The notes below the pieces were generated by a model. The model saw only the letters and a program-made list of their open reading frames with translations, did no database searches and was not told the origin of the DNA. A program made the position numbers and the translations under genes. From Hydrogenophaga sp. (GTDB lineage Bacteria; Pseudomonadota; Gammaproteobacteria; Burkholderiales; Burkholderiaceae_C), in NCBI RefSeq assembly GCF_026125825.1, contig NZ_JAHCKK010000004.1:49627-113626 (forward strand): 64,000 nt of DNA, in the 5' to 3' direction. Positions 8,371 to 17,611 of this stretch are shown here, one piece after another (the stretch's first letter is position 1; every line of letters begins with the position of its first letter).

Positions 8371-9489
8371 TTGACTCTTCTTGTGGATCGACACAGCCTT
8401 GAGCCACCAACAGTTGATACTCTCCTGCTGAACTACCGATTGAGTTTGTCATTGGCCACGATCTCCTCTTACTACTTTCGAGAGTGCATAAAAGGTGCAG
8501 CACGAAAAGGTGTTGACACCGACAAGCTGCTTGCAGCTGCTGATGTGCCAAAGTCCTTGCTGGAAGATCCCTACGCACGCGGCGATGTGGATGCCATGGC
8601 GCATCTAGTGCAACAACTCTGGTACTCCATGGACGATGAATTCATGGGATTTACCGAGAACCGGGCCAAGGTGGGGCTGTTCGGGTTGATGACGCGATTC
8701 ATCGTCCCCTGCGAGTCCCTGGGACAGGTGTTGCAAGCTGGCGTAAGGTTCTACAACCTAACCCGAACGGATGTTTTTTTGGGTCTCAGCCATCATGGCG
8801 ATGAAGCCCGGTTCGAGACCAAATTCTCGCGACCCGATCTGGATCCCAATCACTACTTCCTGGAGTTCTGGATGGTGATCTGGCACAGACTCGCAGGTTG
8901 GATCACCGGCGGGCCTTTGCCACTTCGTTGGGCCTCATTCACCTTCAGTTCGCCCCTGGAGTACCAGGAGGAATTCAAGTACCTGTTCCCCTGCGAGCAG
9001 CGATTCGAACAAGCAATCAATGGCTTTGCTTTCGACGAAAAGTACCTTCGACTTCCCGTGGTGCGAAGCAAGGCAGAGTTGAAGGCCATGCTCAAAGCCG
9101 CCCCGCTGATGTTCATGACCATGCCCTCCAGCGATCTCGGCATCGCCCGAAGGGTTCGAGCCACCATGGTGCCTCGGCAAGGGCAGGCGGTTGACTTCCC
9201 GAGCATCGAGACGGTGGCGGCCGCCTTGCACACCACGCCACAAACATTGCGTCGCAAGCTCAATCGTGAGGGCAGCAGTTATGGCGAGATCAAAGAGAAC
9301 ATTCGCCGCGACATTGCGATTCAGCGCGTGCTGAAGGGCAATGCACGGATCGAAGACATTGCCCAGGCTGTGGGCTATGCTGAGACGCGGTCGTTCACTC
9401 GCGCTTTTCACCAGTGGACGGGGTACAGCCCCCTGCAGTACCGGCAAAGGTTCCAACAGTCGGCGGGTCGGCACGATATGTTGTCCTAG
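8371..9489 (+). CDS. AraC-family regulator (arabinose-binding-like N-terminus)
   Basis: Up to 372 aa from the TTG at 8371; the start is uncertain, and a TTG at 8443 near SLATISSYYFREC is equally possible. The N-terminal about 230 residues resemble the Arabinose_bd domain of OruR/ArgR-like AraC proteins (YSMDDEFMGF..., FRNLT-like strands). The C-terminal two-HTH DNA-binding domain covers about 265-365, with IEDIAQAVGYAETRSFTRAFHQW as second helix pair. Its 3' end overlaps the cofC 3' end on the other strand. Likely regulator of the F420/CoA cluster (inferred from position). Confidence 0.8.
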   Translation: MTLLVDRHSLEPPTVDTLLLNYRLSLSLATISSYYFRECIKGAARKGVDTDKLLAAADVPKSLLEDPYARGDVDAMAHLVQQLWYSMDDEFMGFTENRAKVGLFGLMTRFIVPCESLGQVLQAGVRFYNLTRTDVFLGLSHHGDEARFETKFSRPDLDPNHYFLEFWMVIWHRLAGWITGGPLPLRWASFTFSSPLEYQEEFKYLFPCEQRFEQAINGFAFDEKYLRLPVVRSKAELKAMLKAAPLMFMTMPSSDLGIARRVRATMVPRQGQAVDFPSIETVAAALHTTPQTLRRKLNREGSSYGEIKENIRRDIAIQRVLKGNARIEDIAQAVGYAETRSFTRAFHQWTGYSPLQYRQRFQQSAGRHDMLS

Positions 9490-10138
9490 TGCCGCCCATG
9501 CCCCATTGGCACAGCAAGTGGCGGGTTTTGGGGGCCAAGCTGGGCGCTCCACGGCGGGCGATGGCATGCACCGTGTTGAGCGCGCTCAGGTCGTCCACAT
9601 CCAACGCAAGAGAAGGTATGGGCTCTGTGGTGCAGACCCGGTCGGCCATGGCCGCAGCGTGCTGGTGTCGCTCCAGGCTTTTGGGTCCAAACTGCAGAGG
9701 GAAATCCAAAGGGAGGCTGCACATCATGGCGTTCGTTCCTTTGGCGTCGACATCCGGCACCAGAACCAAGGCGTCGCTGTCGCGGTGACGGTCGACCAGG
9801 CCCTGCACATCCGAGGCCCTGGCGATAGGAAGGTCGCCATGGAGGATCAATACGCGGCGCACGCCTTCATCGGTCAGCTGAGCGAGAGCAGCGGTCAGCG
9901 CCTCATTGAGTCCATGTCGGTGTTCCGGTAAGACGCGGGCACGGCCTTTGAGTTGCTCGGCCAACCCAGATTGTGCCGACACGACCGAGATTCCTGTCAA
10001 TCCATGGATCTGGAACATCTCTGCCAGAACGTCTTCCAGCATCGCGGCTGCAAGGGCGGCCCGTTGTGTCGAGCTGATATGCGGGGCCAGCCGCGATTTG
10101 GCGGCATCAAATCGTTTGACTGGGATGAGGAGATGCAC
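9395..10138 (-). CDS. cofC: CofC-like phospholactate/phosphoglycerate guanylyltransferase (F420 side-chain activation)
   Basis: A 247-aa protein from the GTG at 10138 (AGGTGA upstream). CofC transfers GMP from GTP to 2-phospholactate, PEP or 3-phosphoglycerate, making the donor that CofD joins to the deazaflavin Fo. Family signs: IPVKRFDAAKSRL at residues 5-17 (nucleotide-binding loop), LILHGDLPIA (LPxDLP-like), and DAKGTNAMMCSLP. The last about 40 residues are encoded antisense to the araC HTH region and look like an extension past the usual domain end. Eight bases downstream of the racemase gene, so same operon; separate from cofD, cofE and fbiC, which lie on the plus strand. Confidence 0.85.
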   Translation of the reverse strand: MHLLIPVKRFDAAKSRLAPHISSTQRAALAAAMLEDVLAEMFQIHGLTGISVVSAQSGLAEQLKGRARVLPEHRHGLNEALTAALAQLTDEGVRRVLILHGDLPIARASDVQGLVDRHRDSDALVLVPDVDAKGTNAMMCSLPLDFPLQFGPKSLERHQHAAAMADRVCTTEPIPSLALDVDDLSALNTVHAIARRGAPSLAPKTRHLLCQWGMGGTRTTYRADPPTVGTFAGTAGGCTPSTGEKRE

Positions 10139-10146
10139 GACTTCAC

Positions 10147-11277
10147 CTAGTCCTGTTGTGCCGCGCGACCAGCGATGAGCGATGAGATCTGATCGTGCGT
10201 GAGGCCCACACCTCGGAGAACCTCACGGGTGTGTGTGCCTGGAAGTCCGCCCGGCAAGGGCTTGTCCGCGGGTGTCCTCGCGAAGCGCGGCGCGGGCGAT
10301 GGCTGGTGCATTCCATTTACCCGCACCACGGTTTTGCGCGCGAGATGGTGGGGGTGGTCGGGCACTTCGGCCAGTGACAGTACAGGCGCAAAGCAACTGT
10401 CCGTGCCTTCCAGCGCCGCCGTCCACTCCGCGCGGGTGCGCGACCGAAAGATGTCGGTCAACCGCGTCTTCAGTCGTGCCCAGACGGTGGGATCGTTCTG
10501 CGGCTGCCATTCATCCGGATTCAGTCCCAGACGTTGCAGCAGCTCGTCGTAGAACTTGGGCTCCAGCGGGCCCACGGAGATGTGCCGGTGGTCACTCGTC
10601 TCGTAGAGCTGGTAGAAAGGTGCGCCGCCGTCCAAGAGGTGGGTGCCGCGTCGATCGCTGAATTCGCCTCGCCCGAGAAAGCCCCAGTACTCGGCCATGA
10701 GCAGTGAAGCGCCATCGACCATGGCGGCATCGATCACTTGTCCACGGCCGGAGCGCTGCGCCTCCCAAACACCGGCCATGACGCCAAAGGCGAGCAGCAT
10801 GCCGCCACCGCCGTAGTCACCTACCAGGTTCAATGGCGGTACGGGCGCCTCTCCCGCCCGTCCGATGGCATGGGCCACACCTGAGAGCGCGATGTAGTTG
10901 ATGTCGTGGCCGGCTGCCGCCGCCAGCGGTCCTGTTTGTCCCCAGCCGGTCATCCGCCCGTAGACGAGTTTGGGGTTGTGCGCCTGGCAGTCATCCGGGC
11001 CGAGTCCCAGTCGTTCCATGACACCAGGGCGGTATGGCTCGATAAGGGCGTCCGCCGTCTCGATCAGGCGAAGGACCGCATCGCGGGCATCGCTGTGCTT
11101 CAGATCGAGTGCAACGCGTTTTCGGTTGCGGCAGAGAACATTGTTTTCGTTGTTCGCTGCGCCCGGGCGCTCGATGCGGATCACGCGTGCACCCTGGTCG
11201 GCCAACACCATGCCGGCAAACGGCACCGGACCCAGACCTGCAAATTCGATAACGGTCAAGCCGTTCAATGCACCCAT
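10147..11277 (-). CDS. Alpha-methylacyl-CoA racemase (CaiB/BaiF family III CoA-transferase fold)
   Basis: A 376-aa protein. The mycobacterial racemase MCR uses His126, Asp156 and Glu241; the same residues appear here at His124 (AGHDINY), Asp154 (LVGDYGGGG) and Glu239 (GPLEPKF), a constant offset of two. This supports racemase rather than CoA transferase. Such enzymes epimerise 2-methylacyl-CoA esters so that acyl-CoA dehydrogenases can use them, as in breakdown of isoprenoid, sterol side-chain or 2-arylpropionate substrates. A good ribosome site (GAGGAG) precedes the ATG. It shares an operon with cofC and is divergent from the liv-type operon. Confidence 0.85.
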   Translation of the reverse strand: MGALNGLTVIEFAGLGPVPFAGMVLADQGARVIRIERPGAANNENNVLCRNRKRVALDLKHSDARDAVLRLIETADALIEPYRPGVMERLGLGPDDCQAHNPKLVYGRMTGWGQTGPLAAAAGHDINYIALSGVAHAIGRAGEAPVPPLNLVGDYGGGGMLLAFGVMAGVWEAQRSGRGQVIDAAMVDGASLLMAEYWGFLGRGEFSDRRGTHLLDGGAPFYQLYETSDHRHISVGPLEPKFYDELLQRLGLNPDEWQPQNDPTVWARLKTRLTDIFRSRTRAEWTAALEGTDSCFAPVLSLAEVPDHPHHLARKTVVRVNGMHQPSPAPRFARTPADKPLPGGLPGTHTREVLRGVGLTHDQISSLIAGRAAQQD

Positions 11278-11292
11278 TCACATATCTCCTCT

Positions 11293-11311
11293 TGTAACGG
11301 GTCCCATTACA
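11293..11311. promoter_or_regulatory. 19-bp operator-like palindrome
   Basis: Half-sites TGTAAYGGG and CCCRTTACA are arranged symmetrically (16 of 19 positions symmetric). The site is 16 bp upstream of the racemase ATG, in the 206-bp spacer between the racemase-cofC operon and the liv-type operon. The binding protein is unknown. Confidence 0.45.
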
Positions 11312-11483
11312 GCGAGCGGTCAAAAGGACGGACAGGTCCGAAACGATCGGGCGAATTCACTGCCAGGAACATCAACGCCACGTTGTTAAAAACGGTCCGA
11401 ATGACTGTCGCTTTTGGTCCTGTCGTTGTGCGGTGCACTGCTCCTACGATCCGTTCCGCTCAAAACCACACACGGAGACAGAC

Positions 11484-12638
11484 ATGAAAATGACCACCTG
11501 GCGTTCGCGCACCGTCACGGCCTTTCTGGCATGCACCGCCATGCTCTCAGCCCCCGCCTGGGCGGAGATCAAGATTGGCAGCGTGCTATCGGTCACGGGT
11601 CCTTCGGGCTTCCTGGGCACCCCTGAGAAAAAGACGCTCGAGATGTATGTCGAGCGCATCAATGCCAGCGGTGGCATCAAGGGCGAGAAGATCAAGCTGG
11701 TCGTCTACGACGATGGCAGCAAGTCGGATCAGGCGCGAACCTTTGCCACGCGTTTGGTGGAGGATGACAAGGTGGTTGCCGTCGTGGGCGGCACATCGAC
11801 AGGCGCCTCGCTGGCCATGCTGCCGGTGTTCGAGGAAGCCAAGACGCCCTTCATCTCGTTGTCGGGTGGCGTTCAGATCGTCGAGCCGGTGAGGAAGTAC
11901 ACCTTCAAGCCGCCGCAGACCGACATCATGGCGTGCCAGAAGATCTTTGAAGACATGAAGAAGCGTGGCATCTCGCGCATCGCCATGATCTACGGCACCG
12001 ACGGGTTTGCCATGTCCATGCGGGCCAGCTGCCAGAAGGCGCAAGGCGAGTACGGCGTCAAGATCGAGCACGAAGAGAGTTACGGGCCGGCGGATGCCGA
12101 CGTCACCCCGCAACTGACCAACATCAAGAAGCTCGCTGGTTTGCAGGCCGTGCTTAGCCCCGGCATTGGCCAAGGCCCGGCCATCGTCACCCGCAACTAC
12201 CGCCAGGTCGGTCTGACGGTTCCGCTCTACCTCAGCCACGGTGCCGCCACGAACGGCTTCATCGAGCTAGCGGGCAATGCCGCCAACGGTGTCCGCATGC
12301 CAGGGCCAGCCCTCTTGGTGGCCAAGGACTTGCTCGACAGCGATCCGCAGAAGAAGGTGTTGATCGACTACACGACCGCCTACCAGGCTTACGCGAAGGA
12401 GCCGGTCTCGGCCTTCGGTGGTTACGCCCACGACGGACTCTTCTTGTTGTTGGACGCCATGCAGCGTGCGGGCACCTTCACCGACAAGGATCGAATTCGC
12501 GACGAGGTGGAAAAAACGCGCAACTTCATGGGGACGGTCGGACTGATCACGATGTCTCCCACCGACCACCTGGGCATCACGCTGGGGGCGTTCAAGATGC
12601 TGGAGATTCAGGGCGGGAAGTGGAAGCTGTTCGAGTGA
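11484..12638 (+). CDS. Liv-type ABC transporter substrate-binding protein
   Basis: 384 aa from the ATG at 11484 (GGAGACAGAC upstream). A Sec signal peptide ends near AWA at about residue 27. The mature part begins EIKIGSVLSVTGPSGFLG, typical of periplasmic binding-protein family 6 (LivK type). First gene of the long plus-strand series. These receptors bind branched amino acids but also aromatic or other acids; the CoA-ligase context suggests it captures the carboxylic acid degraded by this cluster. Confidence 0.88.
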   Translation: MKMTTWRSRTVTAFLACTAMLSAPAWAEIKIGSVLSVTGPSGFLGTPEKKTLEMYVERINASGGIKGEKIKLVVYDDGSKSDQARTFATRLVEDDKVVAVVGGTSTGASLAMLPVFEEAKTPFISLSGGVQIVEPVRKYTFKPPQTDIMACQKIFEDMKKRGISRIAMIYGTDGFAMSMRASCQKAQGEYGVKIEHEESYGPADADVTPQLTNIKKLAGLQAVLSPGIGQGPAIVTRNYRQVGLTVPLYLSHGAATNGFIELAGNAANGVRMPGPALLVAKDLLDSDPQKKVLIDYTTAYQAYAKEPVSAFGGYAHDGLFLLLDAMQRAGTFTDKDRIRDEVEKTRNFMGTVGLITMSPTDHLGITLGAFKMLEIQGGKWKLFE

Positions 12639-12652
12639 AGGGCGGGGATGTC

Positions 12653-13525
12653 ATGAGCGAACTGCTGCAGTTCACCCTGTCCGGGCTCACCATGGGGGCG
12701 ATCTACTCGCTGGTCGCCATCGGCTTCGTTCTCATCTACAACGCGAGCGAGGTGGTGAACTTCGCGCAAGGTGAGTTTGTGATGATTGGTGGCATGGTGG
12801 CCGTGTTTGCCTTCAAGGCGGGCATTCCCCTGCCGTGGGCGGTGGCCATGGCCATTGCGGCCGCCACCGTGATTGGTCTGATGCTGTACGCGTTCGCCAT
12901 CCGGCCGGCGGGTAACGCGTCCATCGTCACTCTGATCATCATCACGATTGGCGCGTCCATTTTTCTGCGTGGTCTGGCGTCGGTGCTCTTCGACAAGAGC
13001 ATCCATAAACTGCCCGACTTCGTGCCCGGCGGAACCCTGCAGATGGCCGGTGCCACCATACAGGCCCAAAGCCTGCTGGTCCTGTTCGGCGTGGGTCTGA
13101 TCGTCGGTGGTCTCTGGCTTTTCCTGAGCCGGACTCTGCCCGGCAAGGCCATGCTCGCCACCGCCGCCAGCGCGCTGGCGGCACGGCTGTCGGGGATCAA
13201 CACGTCCCTGGTGATCGCGTCGAGCTTCGCCGTCTCGGGTGCCATTGGCGCCATTGGCGGAGCCCTGATCACCCCGGTGGCGCTCACCGCCTACGACGTG
13301 GGCGCACCCCTCGCGCTCAAGGGCTTCACCGCAGCGGTTCTGGGCGGTCTTGGCCATCCGCTGGGGGCGGTCGTGGGCGGCCTCCTGCTCGGTCTGCTGG
13401 AGGCGTTCGGCGCGGGCTTCATCTCATCGCTCTACAAGGACGCGATTGCCTTTGTGGTGTTGCTGCTGGTGCTGATGTTTTTGCCGCGTGGCTTGTTCGC
13501 GTCGGCCAAGGTGGATCGCGTATGA
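12653..13525 (+). CDS. Liv-type ABC permease, LivH-like
   Basis: A 290-aa inner-membrane protein starting at the ATG at 12653, 14 bases after the receptor gene. Multiple hydrophobic helices; LTMGAIYSLVAIGFVLIYNAS and VNFAQGEFVMIGGM are the usual LivH N-terminal motifs. The late GLGHPLGAVVGGLLLGLLEAF matches the permease loop region that contacts the ATPases. It overlaps the next gene by 4 bp. Confidence 0.9.
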   Translation: MSELLQFTLSGLTMGAIYSLVAIGFVLIYNASEVVNFAQGEFVMIGGMVAVFAFKAGIPLPWAVAMAIAAATVIGLMLYAFAIRPAGNASIVTLIIITIGASIFLRGLASVLFDKSIHKLPDFVPGGTLQMAGATIQAQSLLVLFGVGLIVGGLWLFLSRTLPGKAMLATAASALAARLSGINTSLVIASSFAVSGAIGAIGGALITPVALTAYDVGAPLALKGFTAAVLGGLGHPLGAVVGGLLLGLLEAFGAGFISSLYKDAIAFVVLLLVLMFLPRGLFASAKVDRV

Positions 13526-14481
13526 AGGCAACCTCGGTTCTACAAAGGCAGCTCGCGCGTTTTCGCGGCGTCGCGTTGCTGGCGCTGGTCATTGCCTTGC
13601 TGCCCCTGGTGATCGAAAACGCCTTCTACCTCCGGGTTGCGGCGCTGGTCTTCATTTTCGCCTTTGCCACGCTGGGGCTGAATGTACTGATGGGCTTTGC
13701 CGGATTGGTCAGCTTGGGCCACGCAGGCTTCCTGGCGATTGGCGCCTACGCGGTGGCGGTCGGTCCGGCTCACTGGAACATGCCGTCCTGGTTCGCGCTC
13801 GTCATGGGCATCGCCGCCGCGTGCGCGTTAGCGTTCGTCATCGGGCGACCGATTCTCAAGCTTAAGGGCCACTACTTCGCGGTGGCGACACTGGGGGTCG
13901 GTTTGTTGATATCGATGGTTGTTACCAACGAAGCCCCGCTCACGGGTGGACCGGATGGCATGACGGTGGCGCGTCTGGAGCTGTTCGGCTGGACCCTGCG
14001 CGGCACCATGCCGTGGTACTGGATGAGCGGCGGCCTGCTGGTCCTGGCGTGCTGGGGCATCACCAACCTGGTCAACAGTCCGACAGGTCGTGCGTTGCGC
14101 TCGATCCACGACAGCGAAGTGGCCGCCGATGTGCTGGGCGTTGACGTGGCCCGCTACAAACTCGCGGCGTTCGTGCTGTCGGCGGGCATGGCGGCTTTCT
14201 CAGGCTCCATGCTGGCCCTGTTCGACGGGCACGTGACGCCTGTGTCGGCGGGGTTCCTGCGGTCCGTCGAGTTCGTGACCATGGCTGTACTCGGTGGACT
14301 GGGCTCCATCCTCGGCAGCGTGGTGGGAACCGCAGTGCTGGTGGTTTTGCCGCAGGCGCTGGTGGCCTTTCACGACTACGAACACATGATCCTGGGGCTT
14401 CTGATGATGCTGTTCATGATCTTCCTGCGATCGGGCATCGTGCCCGCGCTCGCGGCGCGCTGGGGTGGGAGGTCGCTGTGA
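13522..14481 (+). CDS. Liv-type ABC permease, LivM-like
   Basis: A 319-aa integral membrane protein. LNVLMGFAGLVSLGHAGFLAIG and VTMAVLGGLGSILGSVVG are LivM family motifs. ATGA overlaps on both sides (LivH-like and LivG-like genes) show a compact operon. It should form the heteromeric channel with the LivH-like permease. Confidence 0.9.
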   Translation: MKATSVLQRQLARFRGVALLALVIALLPLVIENAFYLRVAALVFIFAFATLGLNVLMGFAGLVSLGHAGFLAIGAYAVAVGPAHWNMPSWFALVMGIAAACALAFVIGRPILKLKGHYFAVATLGVGLLISMVVTNEAPLTGGPDGMTVARLELFGWTLRGTMPWYWMSGGLLVLACWGITNLVNSPTGRALRSIHDSEVAADVLGVDVARYKLAAFVLSAGMAAFSGSMLALFDGHVTPVSAGFLRSVEFVTMAVLGGLGSILGSVVGTAVLVVLPQALVAFHDYEHMILGLLMMLFMIFLRSGIVPALAARWGGRSL

Positions 14482-15260
14482 ATCTGTTGACTGTTGAAAA
14501 CATCGGTGTGGATTTTGGTGGCGTCAAGGCGCTGGATGGCATTTCCCTGCAGGTGCGTCAGGGCGAGGTGTTCTCGCTCATCGGACCGAATGGCGCCGGA
14601 AAAACCACGCTCTTCAACGTGATCACCGGTGTCTACACGCCGCAACGTGGACAGGTGCTCTTGCGCAATCAACCCGTTACCGGACTTGCCCCATGGAAGC
14701 TTGCGCGCGCCGGGCTGTCCCGGACGTTTCAGAACCTTCAGGTGTTCGGTCGTATGACGGCTCTTGAAAATGTGATGGTGGGACGCCACCGGCACGAGCG
14801 AGGCAGTTTCGTCGGACATCTCTTCACCTTGCCCTCGGTGCTCCGGCAAAACGCGCTCACGGCCCGCGAGGCGCAGAAATGTCTCGACCGAGTGGGCCTG
14901 TCACACACCGCCGATCTCCTGGCGGCTGGTCTGCCCTACGGTGAGTCGAAGCGCCTGGAAATCGCTCGCGCATTGGCGACCGAACCGACGCTGCTGCTGC
15001 TGGACGAACCCGCGGCAGGATGCAATCCCGCCGAGACGGACGCCCTGGCCGACACCATCCGAACCATCGCGGACAGCGGCATCACCGTCGTGCTCATCGA
15101 GCACGACATGAAGCTGGTCATGCGCATCTCGGACCGCATCCACGTGCTCAACCAGGGGCGAAGCCTGGCCGAAGGGCGGGGTGAAGACATCATGCGACGG
15201 CCGGAAGTCATTGCCGCCTATCTGGGTGAACATGGAAGCAAGGAGGCCCTTCGTGCTTGA
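14478..15260 (+). CDS. Liv-type ABC ATPase, LivG-like
   Basis: 260 aa, GTG start at 14478 overlapping the permease stop. Walker A GPNGAGKTTLF is near residue 37; the family signature reads LPYGESKRLEIARAL in place of LSGGQ, as usual for LivG; Walker B LLLLDEPAAG. It energises import with the LivF-like ATPase. Confidence 0.9.
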   Translation: MNLLTVENIGVDFGGVKALDGISLQVRQGEVFSLIGPNGAGKTTLFNVITGVYTPQRGQVLLRNQPVTGLAPWKLARAGLSRTFQNLQVFGRMTALENVMVGRHRHERGSFVGHLFTLPSVLRQNALTAREAQKCLDRVGLSHTADLLAAGLPYGESKRLEIARALATEPTLLLLDEPAAGCNPAETDALADTIRTIADSGITVVLIEHDMKLVMRISDRIHVLNQGRSLAEGRGEDIMRRPEVIAAYLGEHGSKEALRA

Positions 15261-15993
15261 AGTCGAAGGCCTGGCCAGCGCGTATGGCCGCATCCAAGTG
15301 CTGCATGGCGTGGACTTCCACGTCAAACGCGGCGAAATCGTCACCATCGTCGGCAGCAACGGCGCCGGCAAGACCACCCTGTTGAGGGCATTGTCGGGCG
15401 TGCAGCCGGTGCTGGCAGGGCGCATCCGTCTGAAGGGCCAGGTCATCGAATCGATGGCGGCACACCAACGGGTTCGGCGGGGCATGGCGCAGGTGCCGGA
15501 AGGCCGCCATGTGTTCGCACCTCTGTCGGTTCACGACAACCTCGTTCTGGGTGGATGGACACGCCCCGCGGCCCGGCGTCAGGAACGCCTGGATTTTGCA
15601 TACGGTCTGTTCCCCGCTCTCGCGCAGCGGCGCCACCAGATGGCGGGTTCCCTGTCCGGCGGTCAGCAACAGATGCTGGCGATCGGCCGTGCCCTCATGT
15701 CGGAACCCGAACTTTTGCTGCTGGACGAGCCATCGATGGGCTTGGCGCCCGTGTTGGTGGATCAGATCTTCGCGCTGCTTCCGACCCTGAAGGCCGCGGG
15801 TCTCACGATCCTGCTCGTCGAGCAGAACGCGTACGCCGCGCTCGCGGCCGCCGACCGAGGCTATGTGATGGAGACCGGGCGCATCGTGGCTGGTGGACCG
15901 GCTGAGGAGCTGCTGCACGACCCTAGCGTGCGGGAGGCCTACCTGGGCCTGGCCGAAGAGGCGCCACTGCTTGGTGAGCGCGCGGTCGCGTGA
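15253..15993 (+). CDS. Liv-type ABC ATPase, LivF-like
   Basis: 246 aa from a GTG at 15253 (AGGAGG 6 bases upstream); an ATG at 15232 is the alternative. Walker A GSNGAGKTTLLR, signature LSGGQQQMLAIGRAL, Walker B LLLLDEPSMGLAP. It overlaps the LivG-like stop by 8 bp and completes the five-gene importer. Confidence 0.9.
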   Translation: MLEVEGLASAYGRIQVLHGVDFHVKRGEIVTIVGSNGAGKTTLLRALSGVQPVLAGRIRLKGQVIESMAAHQRVRRGMAQVPEGRHVFAPLSVHDNLVLGGWTRPAARRQERLDFAYGLFPALAQRRHQMAGSLSGGQQQMLAIGRALMSEPELLLLDEPSMGLAPVLVDQIFALLPTLKAAGLTILLVEQNAYAALAAADRGYVMETGRIVAGGPAEELLHDPSVREAYLGLAEEAPLLGERAVA

Positions 15994-16078
15994 CATAGAT
16001 TGACCGAATCCGACCTTATGACATCCGGGCAATGCCGGGATCATCGCTGCACAGCGACGACGAATTGAAGGAGACCCC

Positions 16079-17611
16079 ATGAACGACATCGCGGACACTC
16101 GCCACTTTCGTGGCACCGGCCAGGAAGAAACGGCGCAGGAGCGCTGGGCGCGTTTCAAGCCCATCGCCACCGGTGAGGACTATCTGAACAGCCTGCGTGG
16201 CCGGAAGATCACCTGCTATCTCTTCGGTGAGAAGGTGCAAGATCCGGTGGACCATCCGATCATCCGGCCGTCCATGAACGCACTGAAGGCCACGTATGAC
16301 CTGACCATCGCCGACCCGGACCTGGCCAGCGCGCACTCACCGCTGATCAATGCCCGCGTCAACCGCTTTCTGCACATCGTGGAGAGCCCGCAAGACCTGG
16401 TGATGAAGAACCGGATGCAACGCCGCATGGGCCAGATCACCGGCACCTGTTTCCAGCGTTGCGCGGGGCTCGACACCATCAGCGTGCTGCACTCGATCAC
16501 GTACGACATCGATGCCAAGCACGGAACGCCTTACCACCAACGGTACCTGGACTGGCTCAAGCTCGCGCAAGCCAACAACATCATCGTCGGCGCCGGCATG
16601 ACGGACCCCAAGGGGGACCGCAGCAAGCGTCCGCACGAGCAGGCGGATCCCGACCTGTTCATGCACGTCACTCGTCGAACCGAGCAAGGCCTCTATGTGC
16701 GGGGCGCCAAGGCACACATGACCGGCGGCCTGAACTCGCACTGGATCTGCGTGATGCCGACCATGAACCTGGGCGAGAAGGACAAGGACTGGGCAGTGGT
16801 CGGCATGGTGCCGGCGGATGCCCCGGGCCTGACCTACATCTATGGCCGCCAGTCCTGCGACACGCGGGCGCTCGAGCAGGGCAGTATCGATCAGGGCAAT
16901 GCGCAGTTCGGTGGACAGGAGACGCTCGTTGTGTTCGACGACGTGTTCATTCCCTGGGAGCACGTCCTCATGGACGGCGAATACGAATTTGCCCAAGAGA
17001 TGGTGACGCGGTTCACCGCCTACCACCGGGCCAGCTACGTCTGCAAGACCGGGCTGGGCGATGTGATGGTGGGCGCCGCCGCGGCGGTGGCCGAGTACAA
17101 CGGTGCCGACGGTGCTTCGCATGTGAAAGACAAGCTGGTGGAGATGACCCATCTGAACGAGACGATCTATTCATCGAGCATCGCCTCGTCTCACGAAGCC
17201 CGGCAGCTTCCCTCGGGCATCTTCATGAACGACGCTATGCTGGCCAACGTCTGCAAGCACAACGTCACCCGGTTTCCGTACGAGATTGCCCGGCTTGCCC
17301 AGGATCTCGCGGGTGGCCTGATGGTGACCCTGCCGTCGCAGAGCGATTTCGAGCACGAGATCGCCGGACCGCTCCTGGAAAAGTACTTCAAGGGGCGCGC
17401 CGAGGTGCCCGTGGAGTACCGCGTGCGTATGTTGCGGCTGATCGAGAACATGACCCTGGGTCGCAACGCGGTGGGTTACCTGACGGAATCCATGCACGGT
17501 GCGGGATCACCCCAGGCCCAGCGCATCCAGATCCTCCGTGGCATGGACGTCGAGCGCAAGAAGGACTACGCCAGGAAGCTCGCCGCCATTCCGGTCAAGG
17601 TGGTTTCATGA
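16079..17611 (+). CDS. 4-hydroxybutyryl-CoA dehydratase-like [4Fe-4S]/FAD enzyme
   Basis: A 510-aa member of the HpaB/AbfD superfamily; automatic annotation would probably say 4-hydroxyphenylacetate 3-hydroxylase. It keeps the marks of the radical dehydratase branch: C124-x3-C128 (TCFQRC), His316 and Cys322 (YHRASYVCK), which correspond to the cluster ligands of clostridial AbfD, and the flavin-site motif MTDPKGDRS at 174-182. As I recall AbfD, the His-Cys spacing is one residue longer there, so the cluster geometry may differ. A ribosome site (GAAGGAG) precedes the ATG. It is coupled by ATGA to the PaaK-like ligase, so it probably acts on a CoA ester (inferred). The substrate is unknown. Confidence 0.7.
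   Translation: MNDIADTRHFRGTGQEETAQERWARFKPIATGEDYLNSLRGRKITCYLFGEKVQDPVDHPIIRPSMNALKATYDLTIADPDLASAHSPLINARVNRFLHIVESPQDLVMKNRMQRRMGQITGTCFQRCAGLDTISVLHSITYDIDAKHGTPYHQRYLDWLKLAQANNIIVGAGMTDPKGDRSKRPHEQADPDLFMHVTRRTEQGLYVRGAKAHMTGGLNSHWICVMPTMNLGEKDKDWAVVGMVPADAPGLTYIYGRQSCDTRALEQGSIDQGNAQFGGQETLVVFDDVFIPWEHVLMDGEYEFAQEMVTRFTAYHRASYVCKTGLGDVMVGAAAAVAEYNGADGASHVKDKLVEMTHLNETIYSSSIASSHEARQLPSGIFMNDAMLANVCKHNVTRFPYEIARLAQDLAGGLMVTLPSQSDFEHEIAGPLLEKYFKGRAEVPVEYRVRMLRLIENMTLGRNAVGYLTESMHGAGSPQAQRIQILRGMDVERKKDYARKLAAIPVKVVS

Noticed and set aside
11335-11400. Direct repeat GGTCCGAA in the racemase-liv spacer
   Set aside because: Only 8 bp, frequent by chance in this GC-rich sequence, and not placed symmetrically to a recognisable promoter.
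16079-17611. 4-hydroxyphenylacetate 3-monooxygenase (HpaB)
   Set aside because: The superfamily is right, but the C-x3-C and His/Cys cluster ligands and MTDPKGDRS fit the AbfD-type dehydratase branch, and no HpaC reductase is adjacent.
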